This document shows, one piece after another, positions 13,972 to 23,931 of a stretch of DNA of 64,000 bases; position 1 is the stretch's first letter, and the number at the start of each line of letters is the position of its first letter. The position numbers and the translations under genes are program-made. This DNA is from Salegentibacter sp. (GTDB lineage Bacteria > Bacteroidota > Bacteroidia > Flavobacteriales > Flavobacteriaceae), in contig JAGXIH010000003.1 of assembly GCA_024635795.1 (NCBI GenBank), positions 62,001-126,000 on the forward strand, in the 5' to 3' direction. The notes beneath the pieces were generated by a model, which was given only the letters and a program-made list of their open reading frames with translations, did no database searches and was not told where the DNA came from.

Positions 13972-16404
13972 TTAGGAATTCTCCAGGCGCTGGATTACCT
14001 TTTCTATAGAGACCCCTTTCCCCAAAACTTTTTTAAAAATGTCTTTCTTTTCTTTGAGCCGATCGGGCACCGTTTCAATAGTGAAATCTTTTATTTTCAA
14101 GCCAGATTTTACTTCTTCCCATTCCAGTGGTGCCGAAACCGGTGCTCCGGGTTTAGGTCTCACACAATAAGCCGCTGCCAGGGTTTGTCCTCTACTATTC
14201 TGAAGATAATCCAGGTAGATCTTCCCTTTTCGGCTTTTAACCGCCCGCTCCATACTGGTGAGTTCAGGTAATTTCTCCTGAATGAAATAACATAGTAATT
14301 TCGTGAAATCCCGGGCTTCATCATAAGTATATTTTGCACCCAAGGGAATATAAATATGCAAACCGCTGGAACCCGAAGTCTTACAATACCCATCGATTTT
14401 AGCGAGATCCAACACCTCCTTTGCAGCCTGTGCAACTTCAATGACCTCTTCAAAAGTATTTTTATCTGATGGATCCAAATCGATAACCGTGTAATCCGGA
14501 TGATCGAGGTCATCTTTCCGGGAATTCCAGGGGTTTATCTCTATACATCCCAAATTCGCCATATAAAGCAAAGTAGCTTCGTTTTGACACAGCATATATT
14601 CTATCTCCTTTTCAGCAGATTCCGAATAAATATTGATGCGCTCAATCCAATCGGGCATCTGGCCCTCGGTGTCTTTCTGATAAAAACCCTGCTTAGTGAT
14701 GCCATTGGGATGCCGATGTAGATTCTGAGGTCGGTCCTTTAAATACGGCAGCATATAATTGGCTACTTTGATATAATAATCTATCAGGTCATATTTTCTA
14801 AAGCCTGAATCAGGCCAATAGACTTTGTCAAGATTAGTAAAATCTACCGAAATTCCACCCACATCCAGCGAAGCTCCGGTTTTACCGGATTTCCCCTTCC
14901 CCTTAGGAGCTTCGGTTTGCTTTTCATGAGTGATCTCCTCAGGCTCTTTATCCTCCCTTAGTCCTTTAAACACGGGATGTCGCAAAAATCCATTTTTGGT
15001 CATTTCCGAATATTTCACCTCACAAATAAGCTCGGGTTGCATCCAGGTAGGTTTTCTGCCCTTTAGGTTTATTTTCTTCGGAAAAGGACTTCCCTTTGTT
15101 TCGTATTTTTTAAACTTTTTCAGCAGGTCTTTCTGTTCCTCATTGCTGAAACCCGTACCGCAATTTCCTATATAACTCAATTCCCCGTTCTTAAAAGTCC
15201 CCAGAATGAGAGAACCAAAAACAGATCCCTCTGAATCGGTATAGCCGCAAATAATAGCTTCCCGGGTTTGCACCGCTTTTATCTTTAACCAGCTTTCACT
15301 GCGATAGCCCGGCGAATAAGTAGAATCGGCTTTTTTGGCAATTACTCCTTCCAGCCCTGCGTCGATTGCTTTTTTATAAAACGCATTTCCCATCCCCTGG
15401 ATATGATCACAGTAGACCACAGCTTCCAGGTCTTCAAGTACCTCGGGAAGCAGACTCTTTCGCTCCAGCAGTGGCAAATCCAGCATAGAGTGATCGTTGA
15501 GATATAGCATATCAAAAACATAATACCTCAACTCCCCTTTGGCCTTACTATCGTAGTTCTGCAAGGCCTGAAAATCGGGAACGCCATCCTCATCAAGGAT
15601 CACCACTTCCCCATCCAGAATAGTATCATGAGTAATTTGTTCCAGTTCCTTTCTAAGACTGGGAAACATTTTGTTGAAGGAAATTCCGTTACGGGAATAA
15701 AGGTTCACCTCTCCATCCCGAATATTGGCAACTACACGGTAACCATCCCATTTTATCTCATAAATCCAATCCGGATTATTGAATATCTTTTTAGTTGCCG
15801 TGGCCAGCATAGGTTTCAGGAAATCATTCGGATCGATTTTTTTAATTTTCCCTGATTTTATTTTAGTTTCAGAAGTATTTTTTTCTGCAAAGATTTCGGC
15901 ATCATATTCCAGGTCGGTAGAAAATTTGTCCTTCTTTTTGATAAGAAGCCATTGATTTTGTTTCTCTCCCCTGCTGGTGTGCACCAACGCAAATTCCCCT
16001 CTTATTTTTTGTCCTTTAAATTCGATTTTCAAATTACCCTCCTCCAACTGTTCCAGTAAATTATCGGCTTTACCCTCAGCGGCCCGGAAAGTTCCTTTAT
16101 CCCAGATTTTCATGACTCCCGCTCCATAGTTTCCCTTAGGGATAGTTCCTTCAAAATCCAGGTATTTTACGGGATGGTCTTCGGTTTGAATAGCAAGACG
16201 CTTATCTTTCGGGTTCATAGAAGGACCTTTGGGTACCGCCCAGCTTTTTAGGACACCTTCCATTTCCAACCGGAGGTCATAATGCAACCTGGAGGCCTGG
16301 TGTCTCTGGATCACGAACCTACCGCGGTTCTCATTACTGTAATCGGCGCCGGGCTCCGGGGTATCTTTAAAATTTCGTTTTTTATTATAATCTTCAAGAC
16401 TCAT
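13972..16404 (-). CDS. ligD: Multifunctional DNA ligase LigD
   Basis: The NHEJ end-processing and sealing enzyme, 810 aa. Domain order is 3'-phosphoesterase (about 1-160, HQASRLHYDLRLE), ATP-dependent ligase (about 195-490, adenylation motif EIKWDGYR with Lys218 and later DGEVV), and an archaeo-eukaryotic primase-type polymerase (about 520-810, with DLDP and the SGSSGLHIYIPL motif). This is the PE-Lig-Pol order of Pseudomonas LigD, complete. ku lies immediately upstream, 3 nt away, so the two form one transcription unit. Used mainly in slow or non-growing cells in better-studied bacteria. Confidence 0.96.
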   Translation of the reverse strand: MSLEDYNKKRNFKDTPEPGADYSNENRGRFVIQRHQASRLHYDLRLEMEGVLKSWAVPKGPSMNPKDKRLAIQTEDHPVKYLDFEGTIPKGNYGAGVMKIWDKGTFRAAEGKADNLLEQLEEGNLKIEFKGQKIRGEFALVHTSRGEKQNQWLLIKKKDKFSTDLEYDAEIFAEKNTSETKIKSGKIKKIDPNDFLKPMLATATKKIFNNPDWIYEIKWDGYRVVANIRDGEVNLYSRNGISFNKMFPSLRKELEQITHDTILDGEVVILDEDGVPDFQALQNYDSKAKGELRYYVFDMLYLNDHSMLDLPLLERKSLLPEVLEDLEAVVYCDHIQGMGNAFYKKAIDAGLEGVIAKKADSTYSPGYRSESWLKIKAVQTREAIICGYTDSEGSVFGSLILGTFKNGELSYIGNCGTGFSNEEQKDLLKKFKKYETKGSPFPKKINLKGRKPTWMQPELICEVKYSEMTKNGFLRHPVFKGLREDKEPEEITHEKQTEAPKGKGKSGKTGASLDVGGISVDFTNLDKVYWPDSGFRKYDLIDYYIKVANYMLPYLKDRPQNLHRHPNGITKQGFYQKDTEGQMPDWIERINIYSESAEKEIEYMLCQNEATLLYMANLGCIEINPWNSRKDDLDHPDYTVIDLDPSDKNTFEEVIEVAQAAKEVLDLAKIDGYCKTSGSSGLHIYIPLGAKYTYDEARDFTKLLCYFIQEKLPELTSMERAVKSRKGKIYLDYLQNSRGQTLAAAYCVRPKPGAPVSAPLEWEEVKSGLKIKDFTIETVPDRLKEKKDIFKKVLGKGVSIEKVIQRLENS

Positions 16405-16407
16405 TTT

Positions 16408-17181
16408 CTAGGAGGCTTTTTTCTTTTTCTTTTCAAGGCTTGCCTTTAACTGGGCCATTAGATCTTTGGCAGGAGTGGGTTTGCTTTCAAAATCTTCAGT
16501 TTTAATCTTTTTACCTGTGCTTTTAGATTCAATGATCTTCATCAACTGGTAGTTATAAACATCCTTGAATTTATCGAGTTTAAATTTGGTGGTATGCTGC
16601 TCAATAAGGGATATGGCCATATCCAGCTCTATTTTTGTCACTTTGGTTTTCGGTAATTTAAGATCTTCCGTATCCCGGATCTCATCAGAAAATCTTATCA
16701 CGTGTAAAACCAAGGCCTTTTTATAGACTCCAACTAAAGCCAGGTGTTCCTTCTGTCTCATCACGAAAGTTGCAACGCCCAGTTTTTCGGTTTTTTTTAG
16801 CGCATCTCTAAGTAAGTTATAGGATTTACCACCTTCTTTTTGCGGTTCAAGGAAATAAGGTTTTTTGTAGAGGACTTCTGCCACTTCATCTTCCCCAATA
16901 AATTCTTCAATATCTATGGTTTTGCTCTTTTTTAAATTAGCATTATCAAAATCCTCTTTCTCAAGGACAACGTAGGCATCGTCTTTTTTAAAACCCTTTA
17001 CAATATCCTTCCATTCAACTTCCTTTCCGGTTTCTTCGTTAACCCGTTTATACCTTATTCTCGCATTATCATGCTTGTCGAGCATATCAAGTTCTATACG
17101 CCGGTCTTCTGAACCTGAATAAAGTTTTACAGGGATAGACACCAGCCCGAAACTTATTGAACCATTCCAAATTGACCTCAT
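16408..17181 (-). CDS. ku: Ku DNA-end-binding protein
   Basis: A homodimeric ring protein that binds DNA ends and recruits LigD. The bacterial Ku core starts at MRSIWNGSISFGLVSIPVKLYS and includes the conserved NARIRYKRVNEETGKEV region and a YNLLRDAL segment. The ORF-track start (17223) is a TTG that adds 14 unlike residues; ATG 17181 is the family start, giving 257 aa. The C-terminus is a short basic tail (SLEKKKKKAS), which in this family binds DNA. Stop and the ligD start are 3 nt apart. Confidence 0.95.
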   Translation of the reverse strand: MRSIWNGSISFGLVSIPVKLYSGSEDRRIELDMLDKHDNARIRYKRVNEETGKEVEWKDIVKGFKKDDAYVVLEKEDFDNANLKKSKTIDIEEFIGEDEVAEVLYKKPYFLEPQKEGGKSYNLLRDALKKTEKLGVATFVMRQKEHLALVGVYKKALVLHVIRFSDEIRDTEDLKLPKTKVTKIELDMAISLIEQHTTKFKLDKFKDVYNYQLMKIIESKSTGKKIKTEDFESKPTPAKDLMAQLKASLEKKKKKAS

Positions 17182-17380
17182 AATTAAGTATTTAGAATTT
17201 AAAATTAAGGGAATTATCTGCAAGCCTTAGTTGTAGCTGTGTTAAAAATCATAATGGCGAATTCAAAAACAATTTTAATAGAACTTCAACAAAGCTTTAC
17301 CACATATTTAACTAAAAACGAACAACTTAGCCGTTAACTTTAATAGCTATTCTAATTTAATTTTTATTTAAATAATTTCC

Positions 17381-17512
17381 GATTATGGCACTTTTGTTCG
17401 TTTTGCGAAAGAGCTGGGGCATAAAACGATCGCAGATAAACTACAAAAAAACCTGGATGAAGAATACAAAGCCGATGACGATCTGGATAAACTTACTAGA
17501 AGTCAGAAATAA
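17381..17512 (+). pseudogene. C-terminal remnant of a DUF892 (YciE/YciF ferritin-like) gene
   Basis: Reading from 17381 gives 43 codons ending in TAA: DYGTFVRFAKELGHKT, then LQKNLDEEYKADDDLDKL. This matches the C-terminal end of DUF892 ferritin-like proteins (YGTLxxFAKxLG, then LLxxTLDEExxAD). Only about the last quarter remains: an in-frame stop lies upstream at 17369, and 17182-17380 shows no other recognisable part. It is too short for the ORF track. I see no mobile element that would explain the deletion. Confidence 0.7.
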
Positions 17513-17547
17513 TAAAAAAAGCCAAATAACAAGTTTGAATTAGCCGA

Positions 17548-17587
17548 AAAAGCCCGTTTAAAGATAGACTTCAAACGGGCTTTTTTT
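17548..17587. terminator. Bidirectional terminator between the DUF892 remnant and hppA
   Basis: A 12-bp stem AAAAGCCCGTTT / AAACGGGCTTTT with a 13-nt loop carries T-runs in both directions. It ends hppA transcription on the minus strand and would have ended the lost plus-strand gene. Confidence 0.85.
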
Positions 17588-17622
17588 ATGTAAAATTTTA
17601 AAACTTAAAAGTTTTCCTGCAC

Positions 17623-19905
17623 TTATTTTATATTAACTTCAAAAACATCCTCTGTTTGTGAAACCTCTCCTACCTGCGGAGTTTCTTCCGGATTATTAGG
17701 AACTTCCTCTTCGGTGTGGCCTCCTAAAATTGGTGCCATCACCAATCCTATCAAGCAGGTAAGTTTAATAAGGATATTCATAGAAGGTCCTGAAGTGTCT
17801 TTAAACGGGTCTCCTACCGTATCACCAGTAACTGCTGCTTTATGCGCCTCAGAGCCTTTATAGGTCATCTCACCGTTGATCATCACCCCGGCTTCAAAAG
17901 ATTTTTTAGCGTTATCCCAGGCGCCACCGGCATTGTTCTGAAAAATCGCCCAAAGAACACCACTTACGGTAACTCCAGCCATATATCCTCCCAGCATTTC
18001 AGCAATGAGGAGATAATCATAGCCAAATAACATTGGTAAAACTACAATTGCAATCGGGAAACCAATGGTTAGCACTCCGGGCAATAACATTTCTTTTAAA
18101 GCCGCCTGGGTCGAAATAGCAACACATTTATCATATTGAGGTTTACCCGTCCCTTCCATAATTCCGGGAATTTCTTTGAATTGGCGGCGTACTTCCTCTA
18201 CCATTTTCATCGCTGCTTTCCCAACAGATTTCATTGCAAGAGCGGAGAATACCACGGGTACCATTCCACCAATAAACAACATGGCAAGTACAGGAGCCTT
18301 AAAAATATTGATTCCGTCTATTCCCGTAAATGTTACATAAGCGGCAAAAAGTGCCAGCGAAGTAAGTGCTGCAGAGGCAATCGCAAAACCTTTTCCGGTT
18401 GCTGCGGTCGTGTTTCCTACAGAATCAAGAATATCGGTGCGCTCCCGTACTTCAGGTGGAAGTTCGCTCATTTCTGCAATCCCACCGGCATTATCGGCAA
18501 TAGGTCCAAAGGCATCAATAGCAAGCTGCATTGCCGTGGTAGCCATCATCGCTGATGCTGCCAGAGCAACTCCGTAAAATCCTGCAAAAGCGTAAGATGC
18601 CCAAATAGCGAAAGCGAATAACAAGACTGAAAAGAAAGTAGAGATCATCCCGGTAGCAAGTCCGGCGATTATGTTTGTTCCTGCTCCTGTGCTCGAGTTC
18701 TGCACAATAGAAAGCACAGGTTTCTTACCAAGACCGGTATAATATTCGGTTACTGCGGAAATCACTCCCCCAACAACAATACCTACCAGTGAAGCATAAA
18801 ATACCCTGATGGCATCTATACTTTTATATTCAAAACCTTCAGCACCTCCAACAAAGAAGCCCATAGTTAGGGTATCTGTTGGTAACATCCAGGTAACTAA
18901 GAAATAGGTAGCTACTGCCACCAAACCAATAGACACCCAGTTACCTATATTAAGCGCTTTTTGCACTTCAGCCTCCTTCGCACTGTTACTGGTGATCTTA
19001 ACCAGCATAGTACCAACAATAGACATTATAATTCCAACCCCGGCGATAGCCATTGGTAGTAAGATAGGACCAATCCCGCCAAATCCGGAATCAACAATAT
19101 TTCCGCCCATATCTTCAATAATATAGTTTCCGAGTACCATAGCTGCAAGTACTGTAGCTACATAACTTCCGAAGAGGTCGGCACCCATTCCTGCAACATC
19201 CCCAACGTTATCTCCTACGTTATCGGCAATGGTTGCCGGGTTACGTGGATCGTCTTCCGGAATCCCGGCTTCAACTTTCCCTACCAGGTCGGCACCTACA
19301 TCGGCTGCCTTGGTATAGATCCCTCCGCCAACACGAGCAAAGAGGGCGATAGATTCAGCTCCTAAAGAGAATCCGGCCAAGGTTTCAAGTACAATGGTCA
19401 TTTGAGAGGTATCGGTCCATTGCCCTCCCATAAAATAATGGAAGAAAATAATGAAGAAGGTAGTTAATCCCAGCACTGCAAGTCCTGCAACGCCAAGTCC
19501 CATCACAGTACCTCCACCAAATGACACTTTAAGGGCCTTGGGTAAACTGGTTCTAGCCGCCTGGGTCGTACGAACATTGGTTTTGGTGGCAATCTTCATT
19601 CCCATATTTCCGGCAAGGGCAGAAAAAAAGGCCCCAAAGATAAAGGCCACAATTATTAAATAATGAGTGGTTGGCACCACATATGCAACCGCTGCCAGAG
19701 CAATACTGGCACCTACTACAAATATGCTGAGTAATTTATATTCTGCATTTAAAAAGGCGAGGGCTCCCTCATAGATATGCGATGAAATTTCTTTCATCTT
19801 GCCGTCTCCGGCATCCTGTTTTAAAACCCAGGATCTTTTAATGCCCATGTAAATGAGCCCAATTATTGCCAGTATTGCAGGCATATAAATCATCATTGAT
19901 TCCAT
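17623..19905 (-). CDS. hppA: Membrane ion-translocating pyrophosphatase, K+-dependent type
   Basis: Couples hydrolysis of pyrophosphate to pumping of Na+ or H+ across the inner membrane. The 760-aa protein has about 16 transmembrane segments, the substrate-site signature [18 protein letters not shown], then [15 protein letters not shown]. The K+-dependence site reads [10 protein letters not shown]: Ala and Gly where K+-independent enzymes have Lys and Thr, so this is a K+-dependent pump, a group that includes the Na+-PPases. Its ion cannot be fixed without an alignment. The soluble pyrophosphatase gene lies just upstream on the same strand, separated by a terminator. Confidence 0.96.
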   Translation of the reverse strand: MESMMIYMPAILAIIGLIYMGIKRSWVLKQDAGDGKMKEISSHIYEGALAFLNAEYKLLSIFVVGASIALAAVAYVVPTTHYLIIVAFIFGAFFSALAGNMGMKIATKTNVRTTQAARTSLPKALKVSFGGGTVMGLGVAGLAVLGLTTFFIIFFHYFMGGQWTDTSQMTIVLETLAGFSLGAESIALFARVGGGIYTKAADVGADLVGKVEAGIPEDDPRNPATIADNVGDNVGDVAGMGADLFGSYVATVLAAMVLGNYIIEDMGGNIVDSGFGGIGPILLPMAIAGVGIIMSIVGTMLVKITSNSAKEAEVQKALNIGNWVSIGLVAVATYFLVTWMLPTDTLTMGFFVGGAEGFEYKSIDAIRVFYASLVGIVVGGVISAVTEYYTGLGKKPVLSIVQNSSTGAGTNIIAGLATGMISTFFSVLLFAFAIWASYAFAGFYGVALAASAMMATTAMQLAIDAFGPIADNAGGIAEMSELPPEVRERTDILDSVGNTTAATGKGFAIASAALTSLALFAAYVTFTGIDGINIFKAPVLAMLFIGGMVPVVFSALAMKSVGKAAMKMVEEVRRQFKEIPGIMEGTGKPQYDKCVAISTQAALKEMLLPGVLTIGFPIAIVVLPMLFGYDYLLIAEMLGGYMAGVTVSGVLWAIFQNNAGGAWDNAKKSFEAGVMINGEMTYKGSEAHKAAVTGDTVGDPFKDTSGPSMNILIKLTCLIGLVMAPILGGHTEEEVPNNPEETPQVGEVSQTEDVFEVNIK

Positions 19906-19956
19906 ATTAATTTGTTAAGTTTTAGTTAATACGGCTAAAGTAGTAAATTGAGGATA

Positions 19957-19995
19957 ATTAAAAAAGCAATAACTTTTTAAGGTTATTGCTTTTTA
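19957..19995 (-). terminator. Terminator between ppa and hppA
   Basis: A 12-bp stem AAAAGCAATAAC / GTTATTGCTTTT with an 8-nt loop and T-rich flanks, 28 nt after the ppa stop. It would separate ppa from hppA transcription at least in part. Confidence 0.8.
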
Positions 19996-20022
19996 ATATT
20001 CAATGATGACGGTCAGTTTTTG

Positions 20023-20535
20023 CTAGATCCCGAAACGGTTTTTGTCCCCATCGTATTCTTCGAATCTCTTAACGCATTGTTTAATAATTTCACGCGCCTC
20101 ACTTGCATCTCCCCATCCATCAACGTCAACTTTCTTTTTTTCAAGATCCTTGTAAACCTTGAAGAAATGCTCGATCTCCATAATAAGGTGACCATTTAAC
20201 TCTTTTAGATCGTTCATTCTGTTCCAAATAGGGTCTGAAACCGGTACGCAGATTATCTTTTCGTCAGGTCCCTTTTCATCGGCCATATGAAAAACCCCAA
20301 TTGGTTTAACTTCCATCACTATTCCGGGAAATGTGGGTTCTGCAACCAGCACCAAAACATCCAGGGGATCATCATCAAGGGCCAGGGTATTAGGTATAAA
20401 TCCATAATCGGCAGGATACATCATAGAAGAAAATATCATCCTGTCGTATCGAACGCGCTTCAGTTTAAAATCGTACTCATATTTATTTCGACTCCCTTTC
20501 GGGATCTCTATCATTACATCAAAAGTCTCAGACAT
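20023..20535 (-). CDS. ppa: Inorganic pyrophosphatase, family I
   Basis: Soluble Mg-dependent hydrolase of pyrophosphate to phosphate, 170 aa, the usual size. N-terminal IEIPKGSRNKYEYD, the metal-binding motif LDDDPLDVLVL (about residues 54-64), and the later DEKIICVP and FFKVYKDLE segments are all present. It sits next to the membrane pyrophosphatase gene, so soluble (energy-wasting) and membrane (energy-conserving) enzymes are genetic neighbours. Confidence 0.96.
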   Translation of the reverse strand: MSETFDVMIEIPKGSRNKYEYDFKLKRVRYDRMIFSSMMYPADYGFIPNTLALDDDPLDVLVLVAEPTFPGIVMEVKPIGVFHMADEKGPDEKIICVPVSDPIWNRMNDLKELNGHLIMEIEHFFKVYKDLEKKKVDVDGWGDASEAREIIKQCVKRFEEYDGDKNRFGI

Positions 20536-20748
20536 TTTTCTATTATTTTCTTATTTAAGGGCGGCAAATATAAGGAATTTCCAGCTTAATTGATCCCAAT
20601 TAAAACCGAAAACCAATGTATCTGGGTAGGGTTCTTTCCTCGAAGGTGGAATATTTTACAATTCTGCTTAAACGTAAAATCCAGGTTTGAAAATTTCAGA
20701 ATATTTCCGAAGGAATTATATCACAACAAATAATTTAATTCCATCTAT

Positions 20749-20785
20749 AAAAAAAGCTTCACCTTTTTAAGATGAAGCTTAAATC
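20749..20785 (-). terminator. Terminator after pdhB
   Basis: On the minus strand there is a stem AAGCTTCATCTT / AAGGTGAAGCTT (one mismatch) with a short loop and a T-run, about 20 nt after the pdhB stop. Confidence 0.8.
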
Positions 20786-20803
20786 CAGAGGATTCCTCTT
20801 TAT

Positions 20804-21787
20804 TTAGTCTATATACATTACCTTTTTAACGGCCTTAACCACATCGTCGCTGTTAGGCAACCATTCTTTTAAAAGAACAGGGGAATAAGGGGCCGGGGTA
20901 TCGGCAGTGTTAATTTTAACGATAGGTGCATCAAGGAAATCAAATGCTTTTTCCTGAACCTGGTAAGTGATCTCGGTAGCAACACTACCAAACGGCCAGG
21001 ACTCTTCCAGGATCACCAAACGGTTGGTTTTCTTAACCGATTCGATAATAGTATCGTGATCCATTGGTCGAACCGTTCTAAGATCGATGATCTCACAGGA
21101 GATATCATCTTCTTTTTCGAGTTTTTCGGCAGCCTTGTAAGCTTCTTTTATGATCTTCCCGAAAGAAACGATAGTTACATCCTTTCCTTCACGTTTAATA
21201 TCGGCTTTCCCAATTTCTATGGTATATTCTTCTTCAGGAACTTCGCCTTTATCACCATACATCTGCTCGCTTTCCATAAAGATAACAGGATCGTCATCTC
21301 TAATTGCTGCTTTTAAAAGTCCTTTGGCGTCATATGGATTTGAAGGAACGATCACTTTTAAACCGGGAGTATTGGCAAACCAACTTTCAAAAGCCTGGGA
21401 GTGTGTAGCACCTAACTGCCCAGCTGAACCAGTAGGCCCACGAAAAACAATAGGAATATTAAACTGCCCACCACTCATCTGACGCATTTTCGCGGCATTA
21501 TTTATGATCTGGTCGATTCCTACCAAAGAGAAGTTAAAGGTCATATATTCAACAATAGGCCTGTTGCCGTTCATCGCAGATCCTACCGCTATCCCGGAAA
21601 AACCAAGCTCAGCGATTGGAGTATCTATTACGCGTTCCGGGCCAAACTCATCCAGCATCCCTTTGGAAGCCTTATAAGCACCGTTATATTCAGCAACTTC
21701 CTCCCCCATCAGGTATACGCTCTCATCTCTGCGCATTTCTTCGCTCATCGCTTCGGCAACTGCTTCCCTAAATTGAATTGTCTTCAT
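20804..21787 (-). CDS. pdhB: Pyruvate dehydrogenase E1 component, beta subunit
   Basis: One half of the alpha2-beta2 E1 enzyme that decarboxylates pyruvate with thiamine diphosphate and hands the acetyl group to E2. Signature stretches are MGEEVAEYNGAYKASKG, IDTPIAELGFSGIAVGSAMNG, the ThDP-site region FRGPTGSAGQLGATHSQ, and the C-terminal ILEESWPFGSVATEI. The ORF-track start is a TTG adding 13 residues; ATG 21787 (MKTIQFREA) is the family start, giving 327 aa. No alpha subunit lies nearby, so the E1 genes are split in this genome. Confidence 0.93.
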   Translation of the reverse strand: MKTIQFREAVAEAMSEEMRRDESVYLMGEEVAEYNGAYKASKGMLDEFGPERVIDTPIAELGFSGIAVGSAMNGNRPIVEYMTFNFSLVGIDQIINNAAKMRQMSGGQFNIPIVFRGPTGSAGQLGATHSQAFESWFANTPGLKVIVPSNPYDAKGLLKAAIRDDDPVIFMESEQMYGDKGEVPEEEYTIEIGKADIKREGKDVTIVSFGKIIKEAYKAAEKLEKEDDISCEIIDLRTVRPMDHDTIIESVKKTNRLVILEESWPFGSVATEITYQVQEKAFDFLDAPIVKINTADTPAPYSPVLLKEWLPNSDDVVKAVKKVMYID

Positions 21788-22011
21788 TATATAGTATCGT
21801 ATTAATTGTAAAACTTGAGGAAACAAAAATAGTAATTAGCTAATGTTTATACCATATTAAGTCCACAAATTTTTAAAAGCGGAAATTTCACTAAATTCAC
21901 CCTAATCTTTCTACAAGGAATCCCCAACAAAAACATTTATTTCGGGAAATAAAACCAGCGATCATTCCAATCTATTAACAATTCTTTAAATTTCTAGGAA
22001 AAACACTTCCT

Positions 22012-22034
22012 TAAATTTGCTATGCGTGCATAGC
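22012..22034 (+). promoter_or_regulatory. etfB promoter element with an overlapping palindromic operator
   Basis: TAAATTTG (22012-22019) is a perfect -7 element. It is overlapped by the perfect palindrome GCTATGC-GT-GCATAGC (22019-22034), which covers the expected start site and runs into seven Ts. A repressor bound there would block etfBA transcription. The rest of the 310-nt gap (21788-22097) is AT-rich with nothing else recognised. Confidence 0.55.
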
Positions 22035-22097
22035 TTTTTTTGATTTAAATTATGTAACTTCGTAAACGAAAACGATTTAATTAAAACATCTTTTTAT

Positions 22098-22844
22098 ATG
22101 AAAATATTAGTATGTATTAGCCACGTACCTGATACTACCTCAAAAATTAATTTCACCGACGGGGATTCGAAGTTCGATACCGCCGGAGTTCAATTTGTTA
22201 TAAACCCTAACGATGAGTTCGGTTTAACCAGAGCCATGTGGTTTAAAGAAAAGCAAGGCGCTACGGTAGATGTCGTGAATGTTGGCGGAGCAGAAACCGA
22301 ACCAACCTTGAGAAAAGCCCTTGCCATTGGAGCCGATTCAGCTATTAGAGTGGATGCCACTCCTACCGACGGCTTTTTTGTGGCTAAACAACTGGCCAAA
22401 GTTGCTAAAGAAGGAAATTACGACCTTATTATTGCTGGCCGTGAATCTATAGATTATAATGGAGGAATGGTACCGGGAATGATGGCAGCATTTATGGATG
22501 CAAATTTTGTAAACACCTGTATTGGCCTTGAAGTTGAAGGCGATACAGCTACAGCGATCCGTGAAATAGACGGCGGAAAGGAAACCCTAACCGCAAAGCT
22601 TCCACTGGTTATTGGTGGTCAAAAAGGACTTGTACAGGAAAAAGATCTTAAAATACCAAATATGCGTGGCATTATGCAGGCGCGTAAAAAACCGCTTAAC
22701 GTGGTAGAAGCCGAAGACGCTTCAGCACAAACAGAAACGAAGAAGTTTGAGAAACCTGATCCAAAAGGAGAAGTTAAACTTGTAGATCCTGATAACCTGG
22801 ATGAGCTTATCGATCTGCTTCACAACGAAGCCAAGGCGATCTAA
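22098..22844 (+). CDS. etfB: Electron transfer flavoprotein, beta subunit
   Basis: With EtfA it accepts electrons from acyl-CoA dehydrogenases (one is encoded at 2235) and passes them to ETF-quinone oxidoreductase. The 248-aa protein begins MKILVCISHVPDT, and has NPNDEFGL, the AMP-binding region IIAGRESIDYNGGMVPGM and the recognition-loop stretch LPLVIGGQKGL, all typical. It is followed after 97 nt by etfA; the gap holds a small palindromic repeat but no T-run terminator, so co-transcription is likely. Confidence 0.96.
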   Translation: MKILVCISHVPDTTSKINFTDGDSKFDTAGVQFVINPNDEFGLTRAMWFKEKQGATVDVVNVGGAETEPTLRKALAIGADSAIRVDATPTDGFFVAKQLAKVAKEGNYDLIIAGRESIDYNGGMVPGMMAAFMDANFVNTCIGLEVEGDTATAIREIDGGKETLTAKLPLVIGGQKGLVQEKDLKIPNMRGIMQARKKPLNVVEAEDASAQTETKKFEKPDPKGEVKLVDPDNLDELIDLLHNEAKAI

Positions 22845-22901
22845 AAGAAATAAAATAAGACTTCACATTACATTATTTTGTTTGTGGAGATTAAAAAATA
22901 A

Positions 22902-22925
22902 GATTTCCTCCTGCGAGGAAATGAC
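22902..22925. repeat. Small palindromic repeat in the etfB-etfA gap
   Basis: GATTTCC-TCCTGCGA-GGAAATGAC has the same outer sequence as the elements at 277-300 and 314-337, with a changed but compensated stem. The AT-type family is thus present at two distant sites in the window. Confidence 0.6.
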
Positions 22926-22941
22926 TAAAAAAATTTAATAT

Positions 22942-23910
22942 ATGTCAGTATTAGTATATACAGAATCCGAAGAAGGAAAATTCAAGAAAGCTGCTTTAGA
23001 AGTAGCCTCCTATGCCCGGGAAGTGGCCGCTAAAGAAGGTGGCAGCGTAACCGCTGTAACCTTTAATGCCGAAGATACTTCTGAGCTGGGCCAATATGGT
23101 GTAGATAAAGTATTGAACATCAAAAGTGAGAAACTAAGCAAGTTCAACGCTGAAGCTTATGCATACGCGCTTAAACAAGCTGCCGAAAAAGAAGGCAGCA
23201 AAGTGGTTGTGCTTAGCCAAAGCGCAAACAGCAAATATCTTGCTCCTTTATTGGCTGTTCAGCTTAATGCAGGTTACGCTCCAAACGTGGTTGCGCTTCC
23301 TGAAAGCACCGATCCTTTTACCGTAAAAAGAAGTGTTTTCACTAACAAAGCTTTCAACCTGCTCCAAATCAATACCGAGGTTAAGATTGTTGGAGTATCT
23401 CAAAATGCTTTTGGTTTAAAAGAAAACAAGGCCGAGGCCACTGTAGAGGAATTCAGCCCGAGTCTTTCAGAGGAAGATTTCAGCGTAAATGTAGAATCGG
23501 TAGATAAAGCAACCGATAAGGTTACCATCGCCGATGCCGAGATCATCGTATCCGGAGGACGCGGATTAAAAGGCCCGGAAAACTGGGGAATGATAGAAGA
23601 AATGGCCGAAATTCTTGGAGCAGCCACAGCCTGTTCTAAGCCGGTTAGTGATATGGGATGGAGACCTCACAGTGAACACGTAGGCCAAACCGGTAAGCCG
23701 GTGGCTTCCAACCTGTATATCGCCATAGGAATCTCCGGAGCTATCCAGCACCTTGCAGGTGTGAATGCTGCGAAAACCAAGGTGGTTATAAATAACGATC
23801 CTGAGGCCCCATTCTTTAAGGCCGCAGATTACGGTGTAGTAGGCGATGCTTTTGAAGTAGTGCCCAGGCTGAACGAAAAATTGAAGGAATTTAAAGCGAA
23901 AAACGCATAA
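22942..23910 (+). CDS. etfA: Electron transfer flavoprotein, alpha subunit
   Basis: The FAD-binding partner of EtfB, 322 aa. The C-terminal FAD domain shows [15 protein letters not shown], then [42 protein letters not shown] and NNDPEAPFF, the full ETF-alpha signature. Full length, no breaks. A strong terminator follows at 23932-23983, closing the etfBA unit. Confidence 0.97.
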   Translation: MSVLVYTESEEGKFKKAALEVASYAREVAAKEGGSVTAVTFNAEDTSELGQYGVDKVLNIKSEKLSKFNAEAYAYALKQAAEKEGSKVVVLSQSANSKYLAPLLAVQLNAGYAPNVVALPESTDPFTVKRSVFTNKAFNLLQINTEVKIVGVSQNAFGLKENKAEATVEEFSPSLSEEDFSVNVESVDKATDKVTIADAEIIVSGGRGLKGPENWGMIEEMAEILGAATACSKPVSDMGWRPHSEHVGQTGKPVASNLYIAIGISGAIQHLAGVNAAKTKVVINNDPEAPFFKAADYGVVGDAFEVVPRLNEKLKEFKAKNA

Positions 23911-23931
23911 TTTTCATAACTTGTGCCCCTT

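Noticed and set aside
22861-22941. Palindromic repeat between etfB and etfA as a terminator
   Set aside because: The stem is not followed by a T-run, and the two genes encode partner subunits.
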